This document shows, in pieces, positions 22,691 to 33,574 of a stretch of 64,000 nucleotides of DNA. The DNA lies in the NCBI GenBank assembly GCA_026936325.1, contig JAPTHN010000006.1, positions 32,815,296-32,879,295 of the forward strand, written 5' to 3'. Source of the DNA: Platynereis dumerilii. Its lineage: Eukaryota; Annelida; Polychaeta; Phyllodocida; Nereididae. The notes beneath the pieces are model-generated. The model was not told where the DNA came from, did no database searches, and saw nothing but the letters and a program-made list of their open reading frames with translations. Position 1 is the first letter of the stretch. Each line of letters opens with the position of its first letter. Made by a program: the position numbers and the translations under genes.

Positions 22691-24500
22691 TAAGGAGATC
22701 AAAACTTAATATGAACGAACTTGTGTAATATCATGAACAGTGGTATGTACCTGTTAGGCCTTAGATCAGATTTTCAAGTATTTCCCAAATCTTTTTATTT
22801 ATTGATATATTTATGATGTGTTTAATTGTATTATTTACATGTACAATGTACATGCTTGCTGTTCTTTGATTATCAGTACCTCCCAACAATAATTATTGAC
22901 TACACAAATTCAAAGAATGAACTGTCAGTTTAATCATAAAATTAATGAATAATGATTAAAGCAACAAGGTTTTTTGTGTCAACCATGTAAGTAACATCAT
23001 GGGTATGTAAATCAGTTGTTTCAGTAGGTCAGAGAAGGTAAGAATCGGTAAATTACTGTTATGTCTGGCCTAATGGTCAGTAACCCTCTGATCATTGGTC
23101 ATTTCAGCCACACCATGCTTGTTATTGGGCTATAATGATAAAATACATTGTATCTAAGCTTACAAAATAAAGAAATGAAAAAAAACAAAGCTCTGTCTTC
23201 GAATGATTTTTTCTAGATTTCAGTATATTTTGAGGTCATTTACTTTGGCCCTTTCAGTGCAGTAGTTACGGGATGGGCTTAAGTTTAGACGTACCTAGAA
23301 TAACTAAAAACAATCAGCGAACAAAGCAAATCATAGTCCAAAGACTGCAGTAATTAATGTGTAGATTCTAATGTTTATTTGTTTGTCAAAAAAAGTCATG
23401 GTTATCGCCTCAATTTGATAGAAACAGAGTCACTTCCAAACTTTGAGGTAGGCCCATAGGCCCACTGACTGGCCTATTTGGAATGAGAATGTCGTAAAAT
23501 ATCAGAATTTTTCTAAGTCTAGAAAACGTATGGTTTTCGTACGTAATTCATACGATTTTCATGCGTAAAATTAACGTATGAATTACGTACGTCAACACGT
23601 ACGAAATTCGTACGAAAATTTACGTACGTTTCACGTACGTAAATTTTCGTACGAATTTTGTACGTGAAAACAGGCTATTTACGTACGAAATACGCATAAA
23701 AGAGCTTTCGTACGTTTTACGTACGCTGCACAATTGGCCATGTAAAAAATAATAAGATGTCATTCATCAATGATCCTTATCCCTGGTGCTCTGGATTGGC
23801 TTGCAAGTCTCTGAATATCTGGCTAAATGATAATCCCACAACTTGTGACTGGAAGTTCTGCTGGGCTAAATATTTCTCTGGTATAAATATGGAAAGAGAT
23901 GGATGTTTTGCAAAGGACTGGTCTAATGTCACATTCGCTGATTTACATTGCGAGGGTAAGTACTTTTCATTTGTTTTCTTTAGCGACACCTCATAGCTGG
24001 TGTCAAGGGAATATGTTGAGTTGACAAAAGAGAAAAAGTAAAGAATCTTTCATATTATATATAATTGATGCAACTTCACCAGCTATGTTGATGTAATACC
24101 CTAGATAAGATTAGGAGAACCTTTTTTATGCAGTTGCTCTACAAAAAATTGCTGTTTTAATTTTCCTGTATTTGTTGCCTTTCCCTACTGGGGGACATGA
24201 TGTGAATGCTGACGGAGGTTTTCTTTGAGTCGCCTGTCCTCAATTAATGCCAACATTGTTGAAACAAAATCAATATTTACCATCTTGATTCTTGAACTTG
24301 CCATTCAATGTGGTCATTCCATTTGGACAACTCCTTCTCATCAAAATTAGTCCATCCATTAAAAGTTGTAAATCTTACAGGATGTTACCTTGTATACACA
24401 TATAGATTATACTCAAAATTTGAAGATGATTTTAAGAATGTTTAAGAGCGCCAATGTGAATTTCACAATGCGTGAGTCTGAAGGCCCGCAAGAGATGTTA

Positions 24501-24694
24501 CAGGTGATTTTGTTACCATGCGATTCTTGTCATTCACACTTGGCTGTGAGGAATCAATGCTAAACCAGCACTTACTACGTTTGATAAATCAAATGTGTGA
24601 TGTTATGTTCTCTCTCAACCAATCACATTAACTGAAAATTGCATGTATTTGGTGAGTCTGGTACCTAAGAATCGCGTACTAATGAAATCACCTG
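24501..24694. mobile_element. TA-flanked MITE in intron 2 of LRR-PAN gene A
   Basis: Ends CAGGTGATTTTGTTACCATG and, reverse-complemented, CAGGTGATTTCATTAGTACG, then GCGATTCTTAGG-type matches. TA flanks at 24499 and 24695. This explains part of the extra length of this intron compared with gene B (849 against 490 bp). Confidence 0.75.
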
Positions 24695-24965
24695 TAATCA
24701 AGTTTCCTAAATTGTTGTCCTGAGTTGTGATAATACAAATGTATTATTTGCAGCTTCTTCTTAACCTGTTTGAAACAATCCCTAACTTTCTTTTATTTTT
24801 TCAGTTCACAACATCATGTTTAAGAAACCCCAGGGAAGCTATGAAGCATACTTTCACAGTCACATTGCATTTAGTTCTAACTACAAGACATACATGAAAG
24901 AGGACATGCCTGAAATGGAGTGTGCAGAATGGTGTCTGAAACAAGAACTTTGCAAATATTACCAG

Positions 24966-25070
24966 TATGGTGACTTGGGTAACTGCACAATATGGACCTG
25001 AGGAAATTAGTATCCTGGGTAACTGCACCATGTGGACTGGAAGAAAAATTATGGTGATATGGTTAAGTCC
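24966..25070 (+). repeat. Degenerate tandem units spanning the stop codon, gene A
   Basis: The last coding unit TATGGTGACTTGGGTAACTG is followed in the 3' UTR by two decayed versions (CCTGGGTAACTGCACCATG and TATGGTGATATGGTTAAGTC). The same unit is more expanded after gene B. Confidence 0.65.
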
Positions 25071-25188
25071 ATGTTATTCTGATCTCGGCAACCATGCCAG
25101 GTCAATTCGAAGAACAAAAATTATAACCAAACTGTGAATTGTCTTTTTTGGATGTATTATTTGTTGTTGTAGACCTGCGTGATTTTAC

Positions 25189-25194
25189 AATAAA
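25189..25194 (+). promoter_or_regulatory. Poly(A) signal of LRR-PAN gene A
   Basis: TTTACAATAAAGAG lies 190 bases past the stop and matches the ATACAATAAAGAC of gene B at the equivalent place. Confidence 0.7.
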
Positions 25195-25278
25195 GAGTTG
25201 GTTATGGTCCTCTTATTCGTTCTAAACTCGTTGATATTAATCATTATGACTAAACTACTTTTTATTACATTATAACTA

Positions 25279-25807
25279 GAGTTTCCAATGAGAGCAAGAA
25301 TTCTGAAGAAGTCTCGAGATTTTAATGACTGAGCATTTTCTCGTGTCGCTGAGCGATTCTCGAGAATTGAAGTGTTGATCATTGTTTGACATGATGTACA
25401 TGTGTTTATGTTTATAACGGTTACAAAGCATTGGTCTTGTTTTGTTTTGCTTGATATTATTGTTATTGTGTACTTGCTCCATTGTTCAATTTAAATATCT
25501 GTTGATGATAATCCCCATTGTATACCTGATAAATGCCGAAGGTGAACTTGTACAAATGTTTTAAAATCGTATAATATCTGGATGTTTAGCTGTGATTTAT
25601 AGGAAACAAAACACACAGATTAACATTAAAACTATAAAAGATATCATATAAGCCAAAAAATTTGATCCATTGCATGATTAAATCTCTCTTGTTTATCATT
25701 GTGCCAATGGCAGGACAGTGTTCTAGATTTCTCGAGAAATTCACATTTCTCTTGCACTAGACCATGACCATTCTCCAGAGGTGTCGATCGAGACTCATTG
25801 GAAACAC
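25279..25807 (-). mobile_element. TA-flanked CTCGAG-word MITE, copy 1
   Basis: 529-bp element in inverse orientation to 51677-52209, similar over its full length. Ends GAGTTTCCAATGAGAG and GTGTTTCCAATGAG (reverse complement) with TA on both sides. TCTCGAGA words cluster near both ends. Non-coding. Confidence 0.85.
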
Positions 25808-26979
25808 TAATTATAACATGTCTTTTTTAATCATTTTTATTTACAAGGTTCACAGAATATAAAATAAAATTATAATTCAAAATTCCTTCCCTCCCTTCAG
25901 TTGTTATTAAACCTTCTTAAAGTTTATATATGTGGTTGTAAGGCAGATGAAAACGAAATGTACATTGGTACCTGTGGTATTAGTTCTAACTACAAAACTT
26001 ACATAGATAGACTGATTTGCCTTATGTGACTGCCTTCCTCTCACAAAAAGTAGTATTTCTAGTGCATTTTGCGCCCCGCCCCCAACGCGAGGCTGCACCC
26101 GTATGAGAGACTGCTTCATGACTGCAGAAGCAATGTTTGTAACAATTAATCATTCAAATTGCTCACTGAGAGTACTTCCTGCCAGGCATGTGCCCTAATT
26201 CTTGGAAAAAAATAAAATAAAATACTTTTACCTGCTATAATCTTGAAATTCTACACAATCGAAAAAAAACAAAACAAATTGAATGAAATCTGTCCCTCCA
26301 TTGTAAAAATAATGTTTACTTAGATATACATTATTTAACTTTTAACAAAATAAATGGCTCTTACTTTGCAACATTTTCACAGTTCAGGTTCCTTAGGTGA
26401 CCTTATAAAATAAGTTGAGTGGATTTTCAGCACAAAATCTCAGTAAGCAGGCCTTAAAATTTGTCGACTTTCATAGAAATAGGAATAAAGGTCTTTGAAA
26501 CGTTAAAGTCTTCGTAATTTTGTAAACGGGACAGTATTTTTGTTGAACTGTTTATATTGATCTGGGAACTCCCAAGAAGTGACATTATTGTGCATGTATT
26601 GGTGGACAACTGTACCTTCCTATTAAGCAAAAATGAAAATATGATTCTGACTCTTTGACATCTAGATAAAAAAATTTCCACTTTGACTGGGCCCCGCTCC
26701 GCTCAGGTAAATTCATACAAGTGGTTGTGAGGGATTACGTGTAGTAGTATAAGATGTGACAGATGAGTCCTGGAACAATTAAATCACGCACACATTGTGC
26801 TTCTGCAAAGAAATTCTCAAAACGTTCTCTCTCTTTTTTCAGAAAGGTGATATAATATGCCTGTTTGTAGAAAGGTGATGAATTCAAAGAGTTTTTCGCC
26901 TGGTTATGGCTGCACAGCATTGTATTTTATGATAGATGGGACATTTTGAAAGCTTTACAAATGGTAGGAGCAATGTGGA
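25808..26979. other. Intergenic, repeat-derived, no gene
   Basis: No convincing coding frame. The 26040-26119 part, on the minus strand, belongs to the four-copy family that also includes 28700-28984, 37611-37811 and 60150-60280 (shared pattern ...VQ....QNAL.....). Confidence 0.35.
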
Positions 26980-27405
26980 AAGCATCCTCCCCACGCAAGC
27001 CCTGCTAAAATAAACAGGGCTTTCTGCTATTTCCAACCTCTTCTGTGATTGGCTGCTTATTTAGGTCATAAGCATTTTGCAGGCAGATTTAGTCCGATTA
27101 TGGACACTTAGAGGATTACTGGCAACTAAGAAAAACAGTGTAAAACAAGCAAACTTTCAAACAGTTTCATTTCAGAACTGTGAAAATACATATTTCAATA
27201 GAATTTTAGGAACTGAGATAGCACCTTTCAACAATACACAATTTCTCCATTTGTAACTGTGTGAAACAGAAGCAACAATTCCAAACTGTGATGTGGTAGT
27301 CCCTGATTGAGCCAAAACAGGGTCAGTTAAATAAGTATTCATGAATTAGCAAAGGTTATGGGCAATTTTGTCATGGTATGACTTGGGATGATGTGTGGAA
27401 AGGAG
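26980..27405 (+). repeat. Interspersed repeat, copy 1 (pair with 45254-45612)
   Basis: Begins GCATCCTCCCCACGCAAGCC, contains GATTGGCTGCTTATTTAGGT, and ends TGGTATGACTTGGGATGATG. It matches 45254-45612 nearly throughout, with one about 70-base stretch present only here. Family unknown. Confidence 0.75.
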
Positions 27406-27519
27406 AAATAACGCATTATAAAACTGGTTCTCTTTTAACTTTGTATAGTCATTCCATCAGGCAAACTTGTAATACACGGTCGACCTATTTGCCAAGCCAC
27501 TCTCAACTTCGCAGAAACT

Positions 27520-28262
27520 GACAATGAGTGAACATGACATATCAATTTTATTGCATAAACTGCCAGAAGTATGTCTAAGTATACATGAACTGAATTTAGG
27601 TTTATTTTTTATATGTAACTTGATTATTATGCAGCCACACTTTCTTTCGTATCAGATTAATTACGAAGTATTTTGCTTTATGCATGAGGAAAAAATACAA
27701 CCATTACAACTGATTCAATGGCAAGGGTGAAAAAAGGAAAATGCTTTTTTTTTTTTCTGTTTCGTGTGTCATGATGCCGTAGAAGGGTCAACCAATTACA
27801 CTGTGTACCATTTGTCTATCGGTCATTCCACATGAAAATAAACAAAATTCAAACGGTGTTCCACTTCACCAGCACCGATTTTCAGGATAGCCTCCAAAAT
27901 AAAGACTACCCTCCACTAAATTTGTTTCTCAGATTTTGCCAGAAAGAGGAAATCTGCTTTCAAATTGAAAAGTTAATCCATTTTTCACACAATGTTCCAT
28001 GTAAAGATCATCAACCAATTTGTTTTGTTCATCATTGAAATAGTTCTTCCAGTCACTGATTTCCCCCTTTCTCATAAACGGAGAAATATCTTGATGTAAC
28101 GCTGCAGCATCTGTATAGTTCAAGGTGGGTATGTTCTTCATGTTTTTGAAAGCTATTCGGTCTGCCATTCTCTTCACAAGCTCATCAGGAACATCTTTTT
28201 TGAGGTGATTGGCTACTTGACGGATATAATAACCTCGTGAGGGTTTTCAACAATGCCTTTGT
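27520..28262 (-). pseudogene. Sulfotransferase 3' fragment (unprocessed duplicate)
   Basis: The minus strand encodes the last quarter of the sulfotransferase at 34843-37210: IVENPHEV, a frameshift of about 5 extra bases, then RQVANHLKKDVPDELVKRMA to the RKGEISDWKNYF motif and FPLSGKI. Homology continues through the whole 3' UTR to an AATAAA at 27547-27552. The 5' three quarters, with the PAPS-binding loop and catalytic His, are missing. No poly(A) tail or target repeat is seen, so it is a truncated genomic duplicate rather than a retrocopy. Confidence 0.85.
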
Positions 28263-28334
28263 TAGCTAAAAGCTCTCGCAGCTTGTATTTTTTGTTGTAT
28301 ATTATAACAACCAACTTTAAATAAAATTTGCTTA

Positions 28335-28385
28335 CCTACTTACTTTCTTACTTACTACTTACTTACTAACTTACTTACTTTCTGA
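28335..28385. repeat. (CTTA)n microsatellite
   Basis: Imperfect array of CTTACTTACT units next to the sulfotransferase fragment. Confidence 0.8.
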
Positions 28386-28699
28386 CATTTTCCAGCCGTT
28401 AAATTCCTTAGATCTCAGTGGCCTAATTTGATCTTAGCCAAAATGTAAAATACATATTTCTTATTTTGCCCAAAATTCAAAATTGTAAATTTATTGTATT
28501 TGCATGAAGGAGAACGTTGAACTGATACTCATGATGTGAAAGTGATACATTAAATGTGTATTTCTCGGAGCAAAAAAATGATACTTTTAGGGATTTCAGG
28601 CATTTTATACAAGGTAATTGGGCTAGATAGTCGAGAATAAAACTGTCATTTAGATAACTAAGAAACTATTTGATTACTAACAATAACTGTCTGCCATAC

Positions 28700-30750
28700 T
28701 CAGATTCCAGGTAATTTTCGTTTCCTTTTTTTAGATTTTTTTTTTGAGGAAGCGCCATTCAATGCTTTATAAGACCCAGATTCACTTGCCTTATTGCAAC
28801 CACCTACCTCCTGAACTTGATAATATTTATGTGCATTTTGAATCTCTAGGAGAGACTGCACCTCCAAAAGAGACCTCTTAATACCAAAGAAAGATGGTCT
28901 TCCAACAAAACGACGACATTTATCGAATTTACCGGAAGCGAAAATGATCATCCTTTTATCCACTTGATTCAATGTCATAACCAATTATTTGACATCAAAA
29001 TAATTTAAAATATTAGCCAACTGAATTGTACATTAATTGGAGGCTGGAGTCCTGAAACTTTTTTAGTTGTATAGCAAGAGCACAAGTAAAAGAAAATAAT
29101 GTTTTGCAGTTGAGCAAATGGGAGTGTTTGCCTCTATGATTAATGTAATACTTTCCAATAAATGCCCGACTAAATATGCATGGCTGATGTTTGACTGCGC
29201 AAGTTTCAATGAGCAGGAAAACTTTCCCAATTGCATTTTGTGCAGAATTTACCCGAGGGTACACCACAGTTATATGGGTCATTTTCGCGAAAACGCGCGA
29301 TTTGATGTCCTGCATTCGTGTATGTCTGCCTTTGTAGGACTGAAATTGATTTTTGGCCAAATATTTCGAATAACATTTTTCCTAGAAGAAAACAAAAATT
29401 TAAGTTGGTGCGGCCCTGCTGAACATGCTATATCACCCATTAAGTAGTCCAAATGTCCTTACCGTGGCATGTCCGCAACTCAACATTTTAATTTCAAACT
29501 TGTGCAAATTAAAGATTACTGCATAAAATGTGACATGCGAAGTGTAGATTTCTAGTTATATATTACATTAACTACCTAGAAGTGTTTTTTCTGAAATATA
29601 ACTAATTTATCCACATCTCAGGGCGTGTTGAAGCTGTGTTCCAATTTTGAGATAAACTATTTGGCCACGGTAAAGACAGAGGTGAAGTTGCCACCAGAGT
29701 AAGTTAGTACAGCATGATGTCTCCAGATGCCACTAGAGTGTAAAGAACCAGGATATAACTACTTTTTTACCATATCATTGGGAAAGCCAGAGCTGCCATC
29801 AGACGATGAAATAGGTTTTATCTTGACGTTGTCGCAACTAAACTTCGTCTTTACCGAACCCTCAACAGCAGAGGGAGTTGAAAAGGTACGATGACGTAAA
29901 TGACACCATTGGTTTAGGAGGCTGTTCCAGAAGTAGTTGTGGTACTCTGACTGATGTAGTCCACTTTTTCTGGATGAAATGCTGCATAACGTGTCTTTTC
30001 CGTGGCCAAAATCTGTCTTTACCGTGGTCAAATCAATGCAAATATACTGTGACACGGTAAAGACAAGGCTGGCCACGGTAAAGACATCCGAGTAAATTTG
30101 CTTTGATTTTATTGTGCACGGTAAAGACAATTTTACAAAATAATTGAAAATGTCACATATTCACCCAAATTAGTTATCCTTTTACATGCAGCATTGTAGT
30201 ACCACATATTGCATAATATGAATAGAAAATAATATTAGTTGAGTATTATTGGCTCAGCTTCCTGACATAAAAAATTGGCAATGTCTTTACCGTTCCTTCG
30301 CGTTTTCGTGAAAATGACCCATATGTATGCATCATGAATTATGTTGTCTATGAAAATACTTGTGTTTGGCTGAATGCTGTATAATCACATAATTAGCTTG
30401 TACAATTGGATTGTCCTTTCATAGCAAATGAACTGGATATTTAATTAAAGTTTGAAACTCCCATATGGAACATCCAACTTTGTTGCTCTAAGCAAATGGT
30501 GCCTGGGGACTATTTCGGCCATCAAAATAGTGTATTGTGTATACAAAGGACATTCATTTTGGCCTCTATGTTTTTGTGCACTGTACGACATTTCATAACA
30601 CTATTTATATATATGTATTGGAATGCCATTAATATATCGTTTTAGGAAGTTTCACCCTTGCAGGTGGGTAGTAAACTGTCAATTTACAAAACAAATGAAT
30701 ATATAAATATTAATTATGGCCTCTACTTTTTGTGCACTGTACAAAGGTTG
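28700..30750 (-). repeat. Duplicated unit R, copy 1 (inverted to 58560-60330)
   Basis: The reverse complement of this block matches 58560-60330 in order: CGATATA..AGGAAGTTTCAC, the GCACTGTAC..AAAAAGTAGAGGCC stretch, AACACAAGTATTTTCA, GAGGCAAACA, and the coding-like RPSFFGIK segment. A TA-flanked element (29275-30321) interrupts this copy only. The minus frame 28984-28700 (KFDKCRRFVGRPSFFGIKRS then LLEVQSLLEIQNA) ends near GTTCAGGAG|GTAGGT, a plausible splice donor, but its product is unknown. Confidence 0.75.
29275..30321. mobile_element. TA-flanked element with CACGGTAAAGACA words
   Basis: Ends TGGGTCATTTTCGCGAAAAC and, reverse-complemented, TGGGTCATTTTCACGAAAAC, with TA duplicated. The other copy of unit R (near 58910) lacks it and gives the empty site. 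The 13-base word CACGGTAAAGACA or its core recurs seven or more times. The 123-codon frame at 30130-29759 shows no protein signature. Confidence 0.85.
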
Positions 30751-30754
30751 ATAA

Positions 30755-30815
30755 CATTATATATATATATATATTATTATTATTATTATTTTTTATTATT
30801 TTTTATTCGTATATA
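30755..30815 (+). repeat. (AT)n/(ATT)n microsatellite
   Basis: Run of TATATATATA followed by TTATTATTATTA. Confidence 0.85.
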
Positions 30816-31790
30816 TTTATTCATACATACTCTCAGCAGTACAACTCAGAATACAGTATGACTGCCCCACAGTGCCCCAGCAGGAAGGAAGAATCAGCCA
30901 CTACTTTAGCCTTCCACCCCACTTGGCTAACCCCGAATCAGTTCGTACCTTTACCTACTGGAAACTACCTTTTAAAAATTACCTATAAAGTACATTCAAA
31001 TATCCAGGGCCGGATTTACATATGGGCAATTGCCGAGGGTATGAATGATAAGCGGGGCCTAGAATAAACAAAAATATATGCTGCGCCGCATTATTGTGTC
31101 ACTTGCCACCAGGGGGATTAGGGGCCCGCCCCCCTTGCCCCCTAAGATGGAACATGGCATTTGAAGAAAATATGCAGAGTCACGGGCCCGCAAATGCTGA
31201 AGCTACGCCCGGGACCTCGCACCTCAGACTGCCCTGTCTGAATCAGCCGCCTCGGGCCCCTTAACATACAGCAACTCAGTATTTCCAAAACTATGCACCA
31301 GCAGGCTGGCACTTAGATAGAAGTACTTATGTAATAGCAGTGCAATGACCATCATATAGCCAATTCCACCCGGGGGCCCTAAAAGTTAATTGTGGGTGTA
31401 TGCAACAGCTTTTCCTAACTTTGCGGGGCGTCTGCCCAGTTTGGCCCATAACAGGCCGTATTACAATAAAAAAACACAGATCAATTTTAATGAATGACCA
31501 CTGTTACTTGGCATGCAGGAGTCTGCATCACAAAATGTTATTCCAGAACGCTTCAAGCTCATAAAATGAATAAATTGTGGGCTGCCAGAAACATTTTAAA
31601 AATGTGCCGAGCCCCAAGAGAAACCAATATTAATTGGTCAGATAATGCTGTTTAGCCAGCCACAATGGGATGGGGGGGGGCACTTAGGGGTCAACAACAT
31701 TAATGATTGTGGGCCCTATACACGTATAATGTTCAGTTTAATTTCCAACTGCCGGGGTTCCATGGATATATTTCTGGTAATGTGGAAATT
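30816..31790. other. Repeat-rich intergenic stretch
   Basis: CAGGGCCGGATTTACATATG at about 31006 resembles a hAT terminal repeat, and GGGGCCC-rich blocks follow. No matching far end could be fixed and no gene was found. Confidence 0.35.
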
Positions 31791-31794
31791 TTTT

Positions 31795-32155
31795 TTTTTT
31801 ATGCTCCATCAAGAACACTCAAATCTAGTCAGCAGAACTTATTGAATATTCCTTTCACCAACTCAAATCTAGTCAAGAATCGTACCTTCAGTGTGAATGG
31901 GCCCTCTTTGTGGAATAGACTGCCTGATGATCTCAGATCTCCTGTGAGCCTCAATATTTTTAAGTCAAGACTTAAAACTCACCTCTTTAATGAATATTTT
32001 AATTGACATTGAACTATAATTTGACAAAGTTCTGCTTTTATATTTACTGATTATATATGTATTGTATTTCTAGCGTTTAGAGCTCAGTGGATTTTACGCT
32101 TTACAAAATGAATTTATTAATTATTATTTTATTATTAAATAATAAATGTTATTGG
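31795..32155 (+). mobile_element. 5'-truncated LINE, C-terminal end and 3' UTR
   Basis: The frame ends FSVNGPSLWNRLPDDLRSPV then SLNIFKSRLKTHLFNEYFN and a stop, the standard C-terminus of CR1/L2-type LINE proteins. The 3' UTR includes GAGCTCAGTGGATTTTACGC and finishes in ATTATTATT-like repeats. Reverse transcriptase missing. Confidence 0.8.
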
Positions 32156-32681
32156 TGACAATTGCCCAGTGTTAATCTTCAGGTGAGCAGATTGGCTTAG
32201 AGGTAGAATTTAAGATTATATGGATTGAGAGGAAAAAGCCTGATGGGTGAGCAGGTGAGATGATGCACCTGCTGCCGTTATTAATTTGATTAGATAGATA
32301 AGAAATGCCTGTATAGAAGAATCCGAGATGGAAAATTTTATTTTTGTTTAAATATCATATATAATACCACTGAATTGTGTTAACAGTTTGCACAATTTAT
32401 TGTATCTTTTTCTTTCCATGTGAAACACTTGTTCAGCAATCAAATTTCATGACATCACATCATCTTTTCATGAAAAAGAAGTGATGCTGGAGTGTAGAAT
32501 GTCCACTTTCTCTTTTTGCTTGTTCTCATTAAATTTCACAGACATGTCGTTTGGAGTTGAATTCAATTTTTCTTGCAAGGAAACATTACATTTCTTTGAT
32601 TTGTTGACATATGATTTAATTTCCCCCAACCATTCGAGAAAACAAGGTTTTGAATTTCATATCAACTTCATTGTACATGTA

Positions 32682-33571
32682 GAGTAGGTCGGGGCAAGAA
32701 GCCCGGGTAAGGTGAGAGGCCCCCCAAGGGTTATATCCAAATTAACATTTTTGGTGTGTTAATTTATTGATAGGATTGAAGCTAGAGGCGTTTTAGGTGA
32801 CGTCACATATTTTCAGGGCAGACAGCACCAAACCATAGTAGAAATTAAAGAAACAAAAAAATGTGTATGGTTTTTGTAACTTTGACTAATTCTTTGAAAG
32901 GGGTTGTCAGAAACAGCTTTGGAAATTTTTTAAAGTATATAGGATATCAGCATTACTTCACTTTATGACCATCACATAAAAATGATTTGGATCATGTTTT
33001 TGCATTTAAGTTCAAAATATAGAGCTCAAATTAAAATATATGGGTTTGGGGCGAGAGGCCCCACATGATATGGGACATGAGGCTCCCTTCACTGGGGGTC
33101 AAAGCTGCTTCAGGAACCATTTAATAATGTGTACTTTACCTTTAATCTTGATAGAATAGCTAATTGAAATAGAAAAAATTTTGGCCCGAAATTGAAATAG
33201 GGCAAAAAATATTAAAAAATAAAAGTATGAACAGGAATATTCTGAAATTCAGAAAAAGTGAATAGAATGCCTTAAAAATGATAGAAGAACCCGAAGAAAT
33301 AACTTTTAGGCTGAATGTGCTCGCAAAAAAAATTGCCATAGGATTATAATAGGGGGGCTTCTTGCCCGATGGGTGGGGTAAGAAGGCCATTTAAATTTTT
33401 TTATAAAATTGGCGTAACTCCTTTATTAAAATTGGTAGACATTTGTTTCACTAGTTATTAGCAGACTCAAGTGATCCCTTCCTGACAGCGTTAGTATTCA
33501 AATAATCGCCTATAAAAAGTAGGTCAAATCGCACCTTGAAGTTAAGGGGGGCCGCATGCCCCGACCTACTC
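32682..33571. mobile_element. TA-flanked element with GGGGCAAGAAGCCC words, copy 1
   Basis: Ends GAGTAGGTCGGGGCAAGAAG and, reverse-complemented, GAGTAGGTCGGGGCATGCGG, with TA at 32680 and 33572. Inside, GGGGCGAGAGGCCCC, GGGACATGAGGC and GGCTTCTTGCCC repeat the terminal theme. Non-coding. A second copy begins at 63224. Confidence 0.8.
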
Positions 33572-33574
33572 TAA

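Larger units (their letters stand above)
12733..23742. mobile_element. 11,010-bp TA-flanked insertion with CGTACG-rich ends
   Basis: Flanked by TA at 12731-12732 and 23743-23744. Ends are inverted: CACTAGCAATTGTGCAACG on the left and CATGGCCAATTGTGCAGCG (reverse complement) on the right. They are followed by about 150-200 bases built from CGTACG, TTACGTACG and close variants. The boundaries are fixed by exact length agreement of the split exon with its paralogue. The longest frames inside are about 115 codons and none looks like a transposase, so it is non-autonomous. The interior holds at least seven other elements, listed separately. CACTA-type ends with a 2-bp duplication recall the CMC (Mirage) group, but this is only a suggestion. 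Confidence 0.85.
11821..25001 (+). pseudogene. LRR-PAN gene A, secreted leucine-rich repeat protein, interrupted by an 11-kb insertion
   Basis: Coding parts are 11821-12732, 23745-23955 and 24805-25001. The first two belong to one exon split by the element at 12733-23742. With one TA copy removed their summed length is 1123 nt, identical to exon 2 of gene B, and the frame continues across (LETLNL then KNNKMSFI). The product would have a signal peptide (residues 1-19), a cysteine-free N-cap with IPTDIP, about eleven 22-25-residue LRRs, an LRRCT-like cap (CDWKFCW ... DGC ... LHC) and a PAN/Apple-like module (CAEWCLKQELCKYYQY). Intron 2 is GAGG|GTAAGT ... TTTTTCAG, phase 1. As it stands, translation stops at codon 306 within the insertion, losing the C-terminal cap and PAN module. 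Both halves remain fully open, so the break is recent. Poly(A) signal AATAAA at 25189. Confidence 0.85.

Noticed and set aside
29759-30130. 123-codon open frame inside the CACGGTAAAGACA element
   Set aside because: It overlaps the repeated non-coding words and shows no recognisable domain or codon-like pattern.
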